The notes beneath the pieces are model-generated. The model saw only the letters and a program-made list of their open reading frames with translations. It was not told the DNA's origin and searched no databases. The translations under genes were made by a program, and so were the position numbers. Below are positions 1 through 10,537 of a stretch of 64,000 bases of DNA, piece by piece. How positions within the stretch are numbered: position 1 is the first letter of the stretch; each line of letters begins with the position of its first letter. Source of the DNA: Owenia fusiformis (Eukaryota; Annelida; Polychaeta; Sabellida; Oweniidae); contig CAIIXF020000004.1 of assembly GCA_903813345.2 (NCBI GenBank), positions 600,513 through 664,512 on the forward strand. The letters are read 5' to 3'.

Positions 1-721
1 GCTTTAACTGACAATATAATGTAATTTTAATGGAATATTTTAACGTTAAGTTACCTCGACCTAAGGCATAATGATAGTCCTATTAATTATGGACTTAAAT
101 ATATTATAAGTCGTGTGGTCTTTAAAATTCATTTTGCGAAACATGGTTGGTATATGATAGTTTGGTTTTTCTTATTTGTTCTGAACTAAAAACATGTTAA
201 TAAAATGAGCTCAGTTCTTCCTACATTGCCATTCTTGGCATTTGACTGAATATAACTGAAAATGATATCCGAAATATAACACCATAATCCATAACTTAAG
301 TCCTTTAATTGTATACACTTGCTTCAATTAATAAATTACAAAACATTATTGAAAATAATAGTAAATTTATTATGAAAATAGAATATTCAATTCTCAAACA
401 ATCATTAAAGTATTAATAATGATATGTAAATCTAATCGCACTAGTTTATAACTATAATTTCAACGAATATCAATATTTCCATGCAGCTGTTTATGGAATA
501 GTTATTCCATCGACACGTTTAGTAACTTGTTCAAAATTGCATTCAGCCGCACGCCGGTACTGAAAATCTGAGTGACCACGACTTAAGGAATAACGATTAC
601 TTATCATTGTTATCTTTGATTGTCCCAATTATCTATCATTCGATTATAATTATTGACTAGTGTTTTGTCATAAGTAAAGTGCGTTAGTTCCAAACCAAAG
701 AGTCTCTTAGTTCCATTATCG
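1..721. other. AT-rich intergenic DNA, no gene seen
   Basis: I see no conserved coding sequence, RNA gene or ordered repeat here. It lies downstream of the minus-strand CIB gene and may include distal 3' flanking sequence. Confidence 0.5.
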
Positions 722-880
722 AGTGCAACTGCGGGCTGTCGGATTAACCTACTATTTTATTATACAAACTCATACAGATATGTATAGTCCCTACTACTAT
801 TCAAATTTCTTATTCATATTTAAATGAGTTTGTCATTAAAAAAAGAGGTTAATCCGCCAACCGACAACTGAATTCGTGGA
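722..880. mobile_element. Short MITE-like inverted repeat, copy 1
   Basis: The ends read GCGGGCTGTCGGATTAACCT and, inverted, AGGTTAATCCGCCAACCGAC, around an AT-rich core. The same family with the same outer motif (CGGCTGTCGG next to an AATTC) recurs at 25918-26085. There is no coding capacity, so this looks like a short non-autonomous DNA transposon. The superfamily is not clear. Confidence 0.6.
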
Positions 881-1162
881 TGCTACCTAAATAGATGTAA
901 AGTCCACTTTGCCTCATTTCTGAACGGTGTTTGATACAAAGTACCTAAATCTAGTTAACGTCACTGCATAGTTTAGTATAATTTACAGTCACACACTATG
1001 TACATTTGAGTCCATGTCAGGTTCATGGACCATTGGAAGGAGTTGGAATTATTAATGGTTCACTTTCCCAGAGTGTTCAATATTGGGAATGTTTTACACA
1101 GATGAGTTTAGAACTCGATAATTGCAATTGTTGTGAATTTTCTTGGAACAGATTTCTTCAAT

Positions 1163-1717
1163 TTACAGTCGGATTCTAAAGGCATTAATGAAATCGGGTG
1201 CCTTGGAGATCACGTGTTCGAATTCAGCGAAGGATAACGAAGCATCATCATCAAGATCGGCTTCTTCAAAAATGTTATCAATGAGCTGTTGCATGTCTTC
1301 ATCTGACAGTCTCTGATCCCCTGTAAGTCTGTCAATCACTTCCTTAAGATCTCTGCTTGAGATCATATCATCCTCGTCGAAGTCATAGATGCGGAATGCG
1401 TATTCGACCTTGACATTCTTTGGTGCTGCGTCGCTGAAAACTGACATCATGTCGAGGAAATCTTCAAAGGTCAAATCACCGTCGCCGCTCGATGAAAATA
1501 CTTTGCAGATTCGATCCCTGAATGGGTTGACTTTCAACTCAGGGAGCTCAAGTATTGTTTCTATAGGAAGAGTAGCATTTTTGTCAGACGTTACAGCATT
1601 TGTGTCCAGGAGCTTGAAGCGTTTGTGGACGTGTAGGATCTCCTTCTTTGTAAAATACGTGAGCTCTTGATAATCCTCGAGCTCTTGCTCAGTGAAAGCA
1701 CTCTGAGAACTACCCAT
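1163..1717 (-). CDS. Calcium- and integrin-binding protein (CIB1-like), intronless
   Basis: The 184-aa protein is close to the usual CIB length (about 190). It starts MGSSQS, a good N-myristoylation signal (Gly2, Ser6), so membrane attachment is likely. The family signatures ELPELKVNPFRDRICKVF and FEDFLDMMSVFSD are present. Two C-terminal EF-hands look able to bind Ca2+: DFDEDDMISSRD, with Asp at position 12 as is typical for CIB EF3, and DLDDDASLSFAE, with the usual Glu. The N-terminal two are degenerate, as in the family. The tail FEHVISKAPDFINAFRI matches CIB1. CIB proteins are EF-hand adaptors that bind integrin alpha tails and kinases. The frame is intact from ATG to TAA without introns, whereas vertebrate CIB genes are multi-exon, so this may be a functional retrocopy. 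The family assignment is firm; which CIB paralogue it matches is not. Confidence 0.9.
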   Translation of the reverse strand: MGSSQSAFTEQELEDYQELTYFTKKEILHVHKRFKLLDTNAVTSDKNATLPIETILELPELKVNPFRDRICKVFSSSGDGDLTFEDFLDMMSVFSDAAPKNVKVEYAFRIYDFDEDDMISSRDLKEVIDRLTGDQRLSDEDMQQLIDNIFEEADLDDDASLSFAEFEHVISKAPDFINAFRIRL

Positions 1718-2895
1718 AGTTACAGTGTATGCTTATGATTTGGAAATCAACAGTAAAATGTCAATTCATATAGCTAGAATGTCCTGAACCTTGAGAGTTA
1801 TTTCACTTGGTATATTATAGTCTCTGTCTCAGTTCCGAATTCTACACATATCAACCCAGAACACAACCGACTCCCTTAGACTCGTATAATAGTCCAGTAC
1901 AAATACGTTGATTCAACCTCTAGTACCTGAGTACAGTTCGTGTATAAACAGTGGTGATTCACATAACACAGTTCGTCCAACGTACTAACAACTCCCTACT
2001 TCTATCTAAACGATGTCCTCTACAGCAATCTAGTTATACTACACTCCCAGCTAACACAGTCTAAACATACTAGCCCCGATTACCATGTATCCAATCTCTA
2101 TTCCAACGATCGACTAAAGTTCGATATCAAAATGGCCGACTCTTATTTACACCAATACTTAGTAATTTCTCTTCCGCTTTAGTTCAATATAAGCACAGCA
2201 CTCTGATAAATACAAAGCGACCGCTTATAATACCTGAATATTGATATTGATCGTGACTGTGGTATTGGTTTATACCTACGTCATTAGCGACTCGGCTGTA
2301 TGCTATTTATAGTTACAAGTAACAGGCTGCCCGCCGTGGTTATATTTAAGCGTTCGCATTGTGTATGGAATAGGAATATAATGGTAGATGCACAATAAGA
2401 TAACTTTTATGTAATTTTCACGAATAACATTGACAAACAATTCATGAAAAATGTGACATTTTTCACATTTATTGGCACGTTTTATAGTATAAACACATAC
2501 AGTGATGGACATAATATTTTTTAATCTCTTAACTTTTAAATCCCGCTTTAATTTTTACGAACTTACGCTATTGTAAAAACTAATTCAAGACAAAATGATC
2601 TAGCCCATGGAGTTTTTAAATATCTGTGTGAACGGATATGAACGCTATTTTAGAAACAAAATCATATGGATTTATTTCAATATCAAAAAGGTCCCTCACC
2701 TTTGATGGAGTTATTTCGTCATTGTTATCAGGTTGTTAATTAATATATAAATAATTTAGTTAATTATTGATCATCTTTCGATTTCATTAATTCAATTAGT
2801 AAACACTTGTACTGTGTGGGTGTGGACTATATACGGAGACTATAAAGATACTTGAGACGATACAATTGATCACTGAATACACTCAAATTCCGTGA
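1718..2895. other. Intergenic DNA, no gene seen
   Basis: This presumably contains the promoter and 5' UTR of the CIB gene on the minus strand. I see no convincing TATA box or other coding sequence. Confidence 0.4.
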
Positions 2896-3150
2896 TTATA
2901 TAAACATAAGTGGAATAACAGTGTTGATATAATCATTGATATTATTTAAACAATGTATAGAATAATATATAGATAATAATGTATGAATAATGTGTTCCAG
3001 CAATTGTTCATTCACAAGTTGCGCAACATTATCACAAATCCATCCATCCAGGGCATTTTCTTCAACGTTTTCAAAGTTGGGAACAAAATTGTTGCATCGG
3101 ACGGTGATAACCATCAATGCTATAACTGCACATATTCTTATGAATAACAT
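2896..3150 (-). CDS. Small ORF with a signal-peptide-like N-terminus, unrecognised
   Basis: An 84-aa frame starts at ATG 3150. Its N-terminus has a basic residue, a hydrophobic run (ICAVIALMVITV) and then RCNN, the layout of a cleavable signal peptide. An acidic stretch follows (FENVEENALDGWICDNV). The second half is AT-rich and low in complexity (SIYYSIHCLNNINDYINT), so the real coding part may be a first exon ending near residue 50. I recognise no family. It could be a chance frame in AT-rich DNA. Confidence 0.2.
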   Translation of the reverse strand: MLFIRICAVIALMVITVRCNNFVPNFENVEENALDGWICDNVAQLVNEQLLEHIIHTLLSIYYSIHCLNNINDYINTVIPLMFI

Positions 3151-3924
3151 ATACAATTTTATATATTCTCTTAAATTGTACACCTTACTCAATTTATTAC
3201 ACTATAATGTTTTCTGACCCGAACATCTTTTTCAAAGGGAGCATTTCAAAAGATCGATGTCGGAATATTAATTGTATTTGAACAGAAATGGGGCGTCATT
3301 AGCCTTAACATCATTTCTGTTTTTTTATAAGTGAAATTGTGTTGGATATAAACTCAGGATTCTAAAGTGAGATACAAAAGATGATTTTATGCTGATACTG
3401 TAAGAAATACCCATTGGAATAATATAAAAAATGACTGTATTTCATATTGTGTTAGATATACGTGTTGCTTCAAGCAATGACGCACATCGACATTTCTCAA
3501 ACGCAGTTATGAGGGGGGTTCACAGATTAACTGTTCAAAAACAATTGGTAATCCTACATTAGACTTTTGAGATGCTCCCTAAACTGACTCCAATTGATAT
3601 TGGTTCTGTCACTGGGTAGCCTATATGGGGCGAGACTGAACGTTTTCCATTTTGCTCACACAGTGAGCCTATGGGATCGCTTAGGCGTCCGTCAGTTGGT
3701 CCGTCCGTCATTTATCTTTTGATGTCACAATGTGGTGACCTGAAAATATTTACATATATTTCCATCATGACATTGGAAGTATTATTGAAAGCTAGAATTG
3801 CAGGCTCATTTTATTGATTAAAAATAAATATCTATTATCCGCTTTTAAGTCAGACGTAAAAAACAATATGCTTGTTAAAGCGTGATGGAACCAGCTAATA
3901 ATAGATAAGGACTTTGGATCTTTT

Positions 3925-5055
3925 GAGATGTCACATTACACATAATTAGGACTCATATGTCGCGTTACACATAATTAGGACTCATATGTCACGTTACACA
4001 TAATTGGGACTCATATGTCAGATCACACTTATAATTAAGACACATAGGTCACATTACACATATAATTAGGACTCATATGTCACGTTACACATAATTGGGA
4101 CTCATATATCACATTACACATATAATTAGGACTCATATGTCACGTTACACATAATTGGGACTCATAGGTCACATTGCACATAATTAGGACTCATATGTCA
4201 CGTTACACATAATTGGGACTCATATGTCAGATCACACTTATAATTAAGACTCAGAGGTCACCTTGCACATAATTTGGACTCATATATCACATTACACATA
4301 TAATCAGGACTCATATGTCACGTTACACATAATTGGGACTCATAGGTCACATTGCACATAATTGGGACTCATCTATCACATTACACATAGAATTAGGACT
4401 CCTATGTCACGTTATAATTAGGAATCATATGTCACGTTACACATACTTAGGACTCATATGTCACGTTACACATAATTAGGACTCATATGTCACATTGCAC
4501 ATAATTAGGACTCATATGTAACGTTATAATTAGGACTCATATGTCACGTTACACATACTTAGGACTCATATGTCACATTACACATACTTAGGACTCATAT
4601 GTCACGTTATAATTAGGACTCATATGCCATGGTACACATACTTAGGACTCATATGTCAAATTACACGTAATTAGGACTCATATGTCACATTACACATACT
4701 TAGGATTCATATGTCACATTACACATAATTAGGACTCATATGTCACGTTGTATTCATATGTCACGTTACACATACTTAGGACTCAAATGTCACATTACAC
4801 ATATAATTAGGGCTCATATGTCACGTTATATATAAATAAGACTCATATATAAATAAGACTCATATGTCACGCTATGCCACGTTACACATACTTAGGACTC
4901 ATAGCTAGGGTCACATTGCACATAATAGGACTCATAGGTCACGGTACACATACTTAGGACTCATATGTCACGTTATATATAATTAAGACTCATATGTCAC
5001 GTTATAATAGGACTCATATGTCACATTACAGATTATTAGGACTCATATGGCACAT
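3925..5055. repeat. Minisatellite, unit about 29 bp
   Basis: Around 40 degenerate copies of a unit of about 24-29 bp built on TTAGGACTCATATGTCACG plus TTACACATAA. Units vary in length and sequence (ATTGGGACT, ACTTAGGACT, shortened GTTATAATTAGG forms), so this is an old, diverging array. It does not touch any exon that I can see. Confidence 0.9.
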
Positions 5056-5541
5056 TACACTCATGTTTTATGGTAAGTATGGATTACTCCGATAAGGATG
5101 GGTTCTATTATTGGTAGATATCTTTCCATGATAGGATTAACTTAAAATTAAAGAAAAGGGTTGTACACTTGGTTGTAGGTTTTTGCTCTGGGGGTGTTTT
5201 GTAACTAAATATTTTTCTCTAAGAGAACGTCTACTCAGTTAGAAGTCAATACCACCTCACTTAGACACATTACCACCAGAAAACGAGAGTAGCTCTCATA
5301 ATCATTTGGTATAACTTTGTATCAAGGGATTCCCTTTCCTTAGTATTCCCTACATGTTCCTTCAAGCCTTATCGGATCTATCACTTGGATACAACGTGAA
5401 CCAATACCAAATCTGAAATCTCCCCACCCCTTCACTACCACATGGAATCAGCGACCGTTCCCGTCCTACAGTGAACAGTGAGATTCATTCAGAAAATTAA
5501 AACATATACTATTTGTATCTTATAAAGGTCAAGTTCGGTTG
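5056..5541. other. Intergenic DNA, no gene seen
   Basis: No coding sequence or ordered repeat is visible between the minisatellite and the 5' region of the 2A/TPR gene. Confidence 0.4.
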
Positions 5542-5823
5542 CTAAGGCCATATCCATGGCACATATCCGAATGGATTCTTGGCACAGAAATAAAACAGTA
5601 CATGTACATTATTGAAATGATGAGAAACATATGTGTTAGAAATAGGATCATCTTCTAGAGAGCTGTGTATATTCAGATTGGATTTTATGTTAACTTCCCC
5701 TATTGCAGGTTTTAGAACAGCCCGATGATCAAAACAATCCGGTTTGTGTGTCTTAGTGACCTTAAAAAAGTGTTTTCTGTTAACACTTTCTAATTCACTG
5801 AAAACGGGAAGTAGTAGTTTCAT
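5542..5823 (-). CDS. Hypothetical small ORF divergent from the 2A/TPR gene
   Basis: A 93-aa ATG-started frame begins 96 bp upstream of, and divergent to, the start of the 2A/TPR gene. The start MKLLLPVFSELES is only weakly hydrophobic, and I recognise no domain. It could be a first exon from a shared promoter or simply a chance frame. There is no independent evidence for it. Confidence 0.15.
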   Translation of the reverse strand: MKLLLPVFSELESVNRKHFFKVTKTHKPDCFDHRAVLKPAIGEVNIKSNLNIHSSLEDDPISNTYVSHHFNNVHVLFYFCAKNPFGYVPWIWP

Positions 5824-5918
5824 TTGCGAGAATTTATGAAAGTAAAGCTAGTGAAGTATTACAAGTACACTGTACATGTAGAGTAAAGCACTGTTTGATA
5901 TAGAAGGAATATGTGAAG

Positions 5919-8900
5919 ATGGGGAATAGTCTTCAGCAATGGCGCTCTGCAATAGGGACATTAAGCCAACCGACATCATGTACTAGTCCAACGTTTAAAT
6001 TTACAAGATGTTGGACAACAAACCACCCATCTGGTACATTGACAAACATGTCCACAACTAAATCCAAGAGCCTGAGTGGAAGCCGGACAACTGAACACAA
6101 GCACCAAGAGGAAGTGGACAATTTTGACCATGAGCCACCCACCGAGAAGTCAGTGTGGAAGCGGGGATGGATAAAGAGGTTAACAATGCGAGAGATTTGG
6201 TTGAAGATGGCGCCTACCCTTCTTGTTATCTTACTCATCGCGTTGATGATTGGTGGGGTTGAAGTAAATCCCGGTCCGAGGCCAGGTAATTAACCGTTGC
6301 TAATATTTTTGCATCACCTTAATCCTGGTAATTACCTCTTTTATATTTTGGCACCATGCACCCACCCCCTACTCATATTCGTAAAAATAATATTTTCGTC
6401 CATTATGAACACACACAATACATTTTCACGTGTATTTTGAAGAGCAATGATAAATCTGCGACCTATGTTTTTGATTTCTTGATTTTTTATAGTTAAACTA
6501 TCAAGTGTATATAAAACATGGGGATTACAATGTTACAATGTATTGGGGGGGGGGTGCATACATATGAAGCATCAAAAAGCTGTATCATATATCTCTTACC
6601 TTTAGGTTGTGCCATACTTAGATATAGTTAGATTCATGGCATATTCTTAAAATGTTTTGCGGCAATAAAAACATCTATATAATATGTATATGCCGAAAAT
6701 AATTTGAGATTATGTTTACAGGTAATTCATCAGAAACCGATGCCTGTCAAGATTACCTCCAAATTGATGAAAATGCTGCCCAAGTGAACAAGCCACATTC
6801 TGCTGGTGAGTCTGCTTTGTTTGTTTCTATTTTGAAACCTAGAATTATCAAGAATTACTAAATTAACTTAATTAATCAATCCAATAAATTAAAATTAAAT
6901 TTTATTACTATTTACCTCGAAGTTAATCCTTGTTTTTTCATGTAACTCGGGAATGTAACTAAAGTATACCATTAATTGATAAAACTTTACTAGACAATAT
7001 TTGGAATAGATAATTAATGGAATAGAATAGGTTGAATATTGATGTGTTTCTTTTGTTAGTTTGATTTGAACTATGTATTTACTATAAAGGTTTACTATTA
7101 CTCGTTTCTTCTACATTAGTTCTTGTAGTTGCCTTATTCAATGTACCATCAAACGTAACCAGATAAACCTTTTCTTAGGGATTGTTTGAATGAAATTGGT
7201 AAAATAGTATTGTACACTGTGAATTATCAAATATGTTTCAGAGGCTACACAAGGTATGTACGAAATTGGACGAGAACTCTGTAGAAAGGATTGGAAAACT
7301 AGAGACATGGACGAAACAGAGCTGAGTAAACAGATTGATTTGTTTCGCCAACTAGCTGTTGAGTACAAAAAATTATTTGAAGAACCGCAACATATTGAGG
7401 GCTGGTATTTCGTTCGATCTGCAGGTCTTCTAAATGCAGCTTTGAATTGTATTAAGAGACTAAAGACACTTCAGGGAGATTCCTTGATTGGGATAGAGAA
7501 TGACTGTACTGAAATGTTGCAGGAATTGGAAACGACGTTTTTGAAGAGGGTTAACAAGCACATCGAAATCCCAACCAAAAAGTTGACACAAAAGTATCAA
7601 GAGGAACTGAAGCAGTTGAGACAATTTTCTGATTGTACGATCAATTCAATTGTCAAAGATGACATGAAAATCGATTTAGAAACAGTTGAAATGACAGTAG
7701 CAGACGAGAGGCGAACAATACAAAACAGCAAGGCATTTTATAATGAGCTCACCAACAAACTTGTGAGTTTTTATGGGTTACTTATAGATGATTGTCTGAA
7801 TGTTTTGGGTACACCGAATTGTAGTTTCTGTTTTGTAGGTCTGGGATCTTTGGCAAGACAAGAAGCAACAGCATATTCGGATCTAGAGTCTGCAATCATA
7901 TTTGATGACACTGGTAAGTCGGACGAGGAAATAGACCAGCTAAAGGTAGAATTTAGGCTCATCGTGCATTATTTGCACTTTAAGATACTCAACCTCGGGG
8001 AGACTGTCATTCCAAGTTTAAGTATTCCAGTGTTGAACGACTTTAACAAGGAATTGACAGGAGAATTCAAAGAAAACAAATTCTTTGATTCAATTTCTCC
8101 CCAAGGATTGTGTTTTGATGGTGCCATGCCATGGGCGAGTAAAACCCCGATTGGCCGTAGCACTACAGAAAATAAACCTGCAAGAGAGCTGATTATGACC
8201 CCAGACGAGATGTCTGAATGCCAAAAGGAAGATGTTTGTTTGAAAGAAGGCTATCACTTGAGTGACGTTCTCATGACAACCAGGCTGGTATATGGAGACG
8301 GCGATGTACACGATAGATACAAATCGAAACTCAGAGACATCTTGAAATCAGATTCGAAGCAATGTCCAGGCATTACCATAGGGGGTGTCAGGGCAACCGA
8401 AACATTAAAAGAGGATTTGGATAAATATGTAAGGAATCCTCTTTCACCAGAAACACTGAGTAAGCAAGTACATGTCAAAAAGGACATATACAGGTTTGCG
8501 ACGATGTCTGTAAATTCACTAAAGCTAAAATATGGCTGCGTCGCCCAATCCCCTCTTAATGTTTTAGAGGAATTATACGATAGGAGTCTATTGACTGAGA
8601 GGGCCAAGATAGACCTTCAGGTAATGGTCTGCTCTTGTATTAATCTCCGGCATTTGACTTACAACAAATATAAAAGACAAAAAGAGTTCATATCATTCGT
8701 TTCAAGACCCCCTGAGGCTGAACAAGAACGCCCAATAGATTCAAGAGAATCGCTATCTGTTCGGGATTTCAGTGCAATTTACCGATTTTTTCTAACATTC
8801 CTACCCTGGGTAAATTTCTTAAAAGCGGCAATTGAGAGCAAGATTAAAAATTGGAAGTATTTACCCAGGTATATAGAAAGCAGTGAACGAATAAAAGGAA

Positions 8901-10537
8901 TGCTGCATAAAGAAATGAACTTTTTTGAAAATGCTTTATTGGCTTTCAAGAAAGAAGAGACACAAATTATGAACTCAGTTCATGAGACCAACAAAGAGCA
9001 ACTTGTTGAAATCCAGGCAAGCATAGGTTCGCTTTATAAAACAAACTCCATGTATGAAGATGCCCTGAAGTACTACAATAAAGCACTTGACTTGGAGATG
9101 GCTATACATAATGACCAATACCATGCACATATTGCATCATTACTGGACAATATAGGCGAAATATACTGGTCACTAGCAGAATACAAAAACGCCCAAAAAT
9201 ATCATAAACTCGCTCTGAAAATGTTTAAAATATTGTGCAAGTCGGATACATTTGATAACAACGTCGCAAAGTCTTTAATGCATTTGGGTTGGGTTCATAT
9301 GTGGTTATCTGAATACACTGTTGCATTGTCATATTTAACTGAAAGTAGGGACATTTTTGAACGTATCAATGGTAATAATCCAGATCGTGACTTTGCAAAG
9401 CTGTTCGAAGGTCTTGGACTTGTATCAAGTTATAAATCTGACTTTACTCAAGCGCTATCATATCATTATGAAAGTTGTTCAATGAGAAAGAAGATCTGGA
9501 TTGATGTCCCACATGCTGATATTGCCATGTCTTTGAGTAACATTGCTGTTGTGTATTCTAAGCAAGGTGACCTTACCAATGCCCTGTCTTACCATACTAA
9601 TGCTCTTGCAATGTGGAGGCAGGTCTACGGGGACAAGCCTCATGCTAGTATTGCCACATCAATGAGTAATATCGGCGCTGTGTATTCCCACAAAGGTGAT
9701 CTCACCAATGCTCTGTCTTACCACAGTGAAGCTCTTATGATGAGGAGAGAGGTCTATGGAGACAAGCCTCATGCTAGTATTGCCAATTCAATGAACAACA
9801 TTGGTAGGGTTCATTATAAACAAGGTGATCTCATCAATGCACTTTCTTACCATACTGAAGCTCTCATGATGAAGAGACAAGTCTATGGAGACAAACCTCA
9901 TGCTAGTATTGCCATTTCAATGAATAACATTGGTGGAGTATATTGTAAACTAGGTGATCTCACAAATGCCCTGTCTTACCATATTGATGCTTTAACAATG
10001 AAGAGCCATGTCTACGGAGACAAGCCTCATGCCAGTATTGCCACATCAATGAATAGTATTGGTGATGTATATTATCAGCTAAGCGACCTCACCAATGCCC
10101 TGTCTTACCACATTGGTGCTCTTACAATGAGGAGACAGGTCCACGGGGACAAGCCTCATGCTGATATTGCCAACTCATTAAACCAAATTGCTGCTGTGTA
10201 TTCTCAGCAGGGTGACCTCACCAAAGCCCTGTCTTACCATAATGATGCTCTTGCAATGTGGAGACAGGTCTATGGAGACAAACCTCATGCTGATATTGCC
10301 ACATCATTGTACAACATTGGTAGTGTGTACTATGAGCAAGGTGACACAAACACGTCCTTGCAATACTACACCGACGCCCTGACATTGTTCAGACAAGTTT
10401 ATAATGATAAGCCTAATGACAATATCACTTTAACATTGGACAACATCGCAAATGCATATCGCGAACAAGGTGACATGACCAACTATAAAAAGTATTCCAA
10501 TAAGAGTGAGGACATGAAGAAGAAACTTAAGCAATGA
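5919..10537 (+). CDS. 2A-like peptide / nucleotidyltransferase-like / 12-TPR protein, three exons
   Basis: Exons 5919-6285, 6722-6805 and 7242-10537 join in frame (367, 84 and 3296 nt; donors GTAATT and GTGAGT, acceptors TTACAG and TTTCAG) into about 1248 aa. ATG 5919 (MGNSLQQWRSAIG) is preferred; the frame continues upstream only through a GTG. Residues about 99-111 are hydrophobic and run straight into a 2A-like motif ending at Pro120. Around residues 350-366 lies GLGSLAR followed by YSDLE, the Gly-Ser then Asp-x-Glu/Asp pattern of DUF294/GlnD-like nucleotidyltransferases; LVYGDGDVHDRY further on also fits that group. Residues about 740-1240 hold 12 TPRs of 42 aa, kinesin-light-chain/TPR_12 type. 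Proteins with this domain order are known from cnidarians and invertebrate deuterostomes, as I recall. I infer an intracellular sensor or scaffold role; neither substrate nor function is known. Confidence 0.85.
6207..6278 (+). other. 2A-like ribosome-skipping motif fused to a hydrophobic segment
   Basis: In exon 1, residues 97-120 read MAPTLLVILLIALMI and then GGVEVNPGP. The consensus for 2A peptides is D-x-E-x-N-P-G-P, where the ribosome releases the chain at Gly and restarts at Pro. Here E, N, P, G and P are all present, but the usual Asp is Gly (codon GGG 6255-6257). Known 2A-like sequences often follow a hydrophobic stretch like this one and, in sea urchin NLR proteins, can double as a signal sequence, as I recall. 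Skipping would release a 119-aa N-terminal peptide and start the enzyme-TPR part with Pro-Arg-Pro. Activity with Gly in place of Asp is uncertain. Confidence 0.75.
9548..10400 (+). repeat. Near-identical 126-bp TPR repeats inside the coding sequence
   Basis: TPRs 5 to 11 are tandem 126-nt units sharing long runs at DNA level, for example CCTCATGCTAGTATTGCCA and GGTGATCTCACCAATGC. TPRs 1 to 4 are far more diverged. Such similarity at synonymous sites points to recent internal duplication or gene conversion. Confidence 0.85.
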
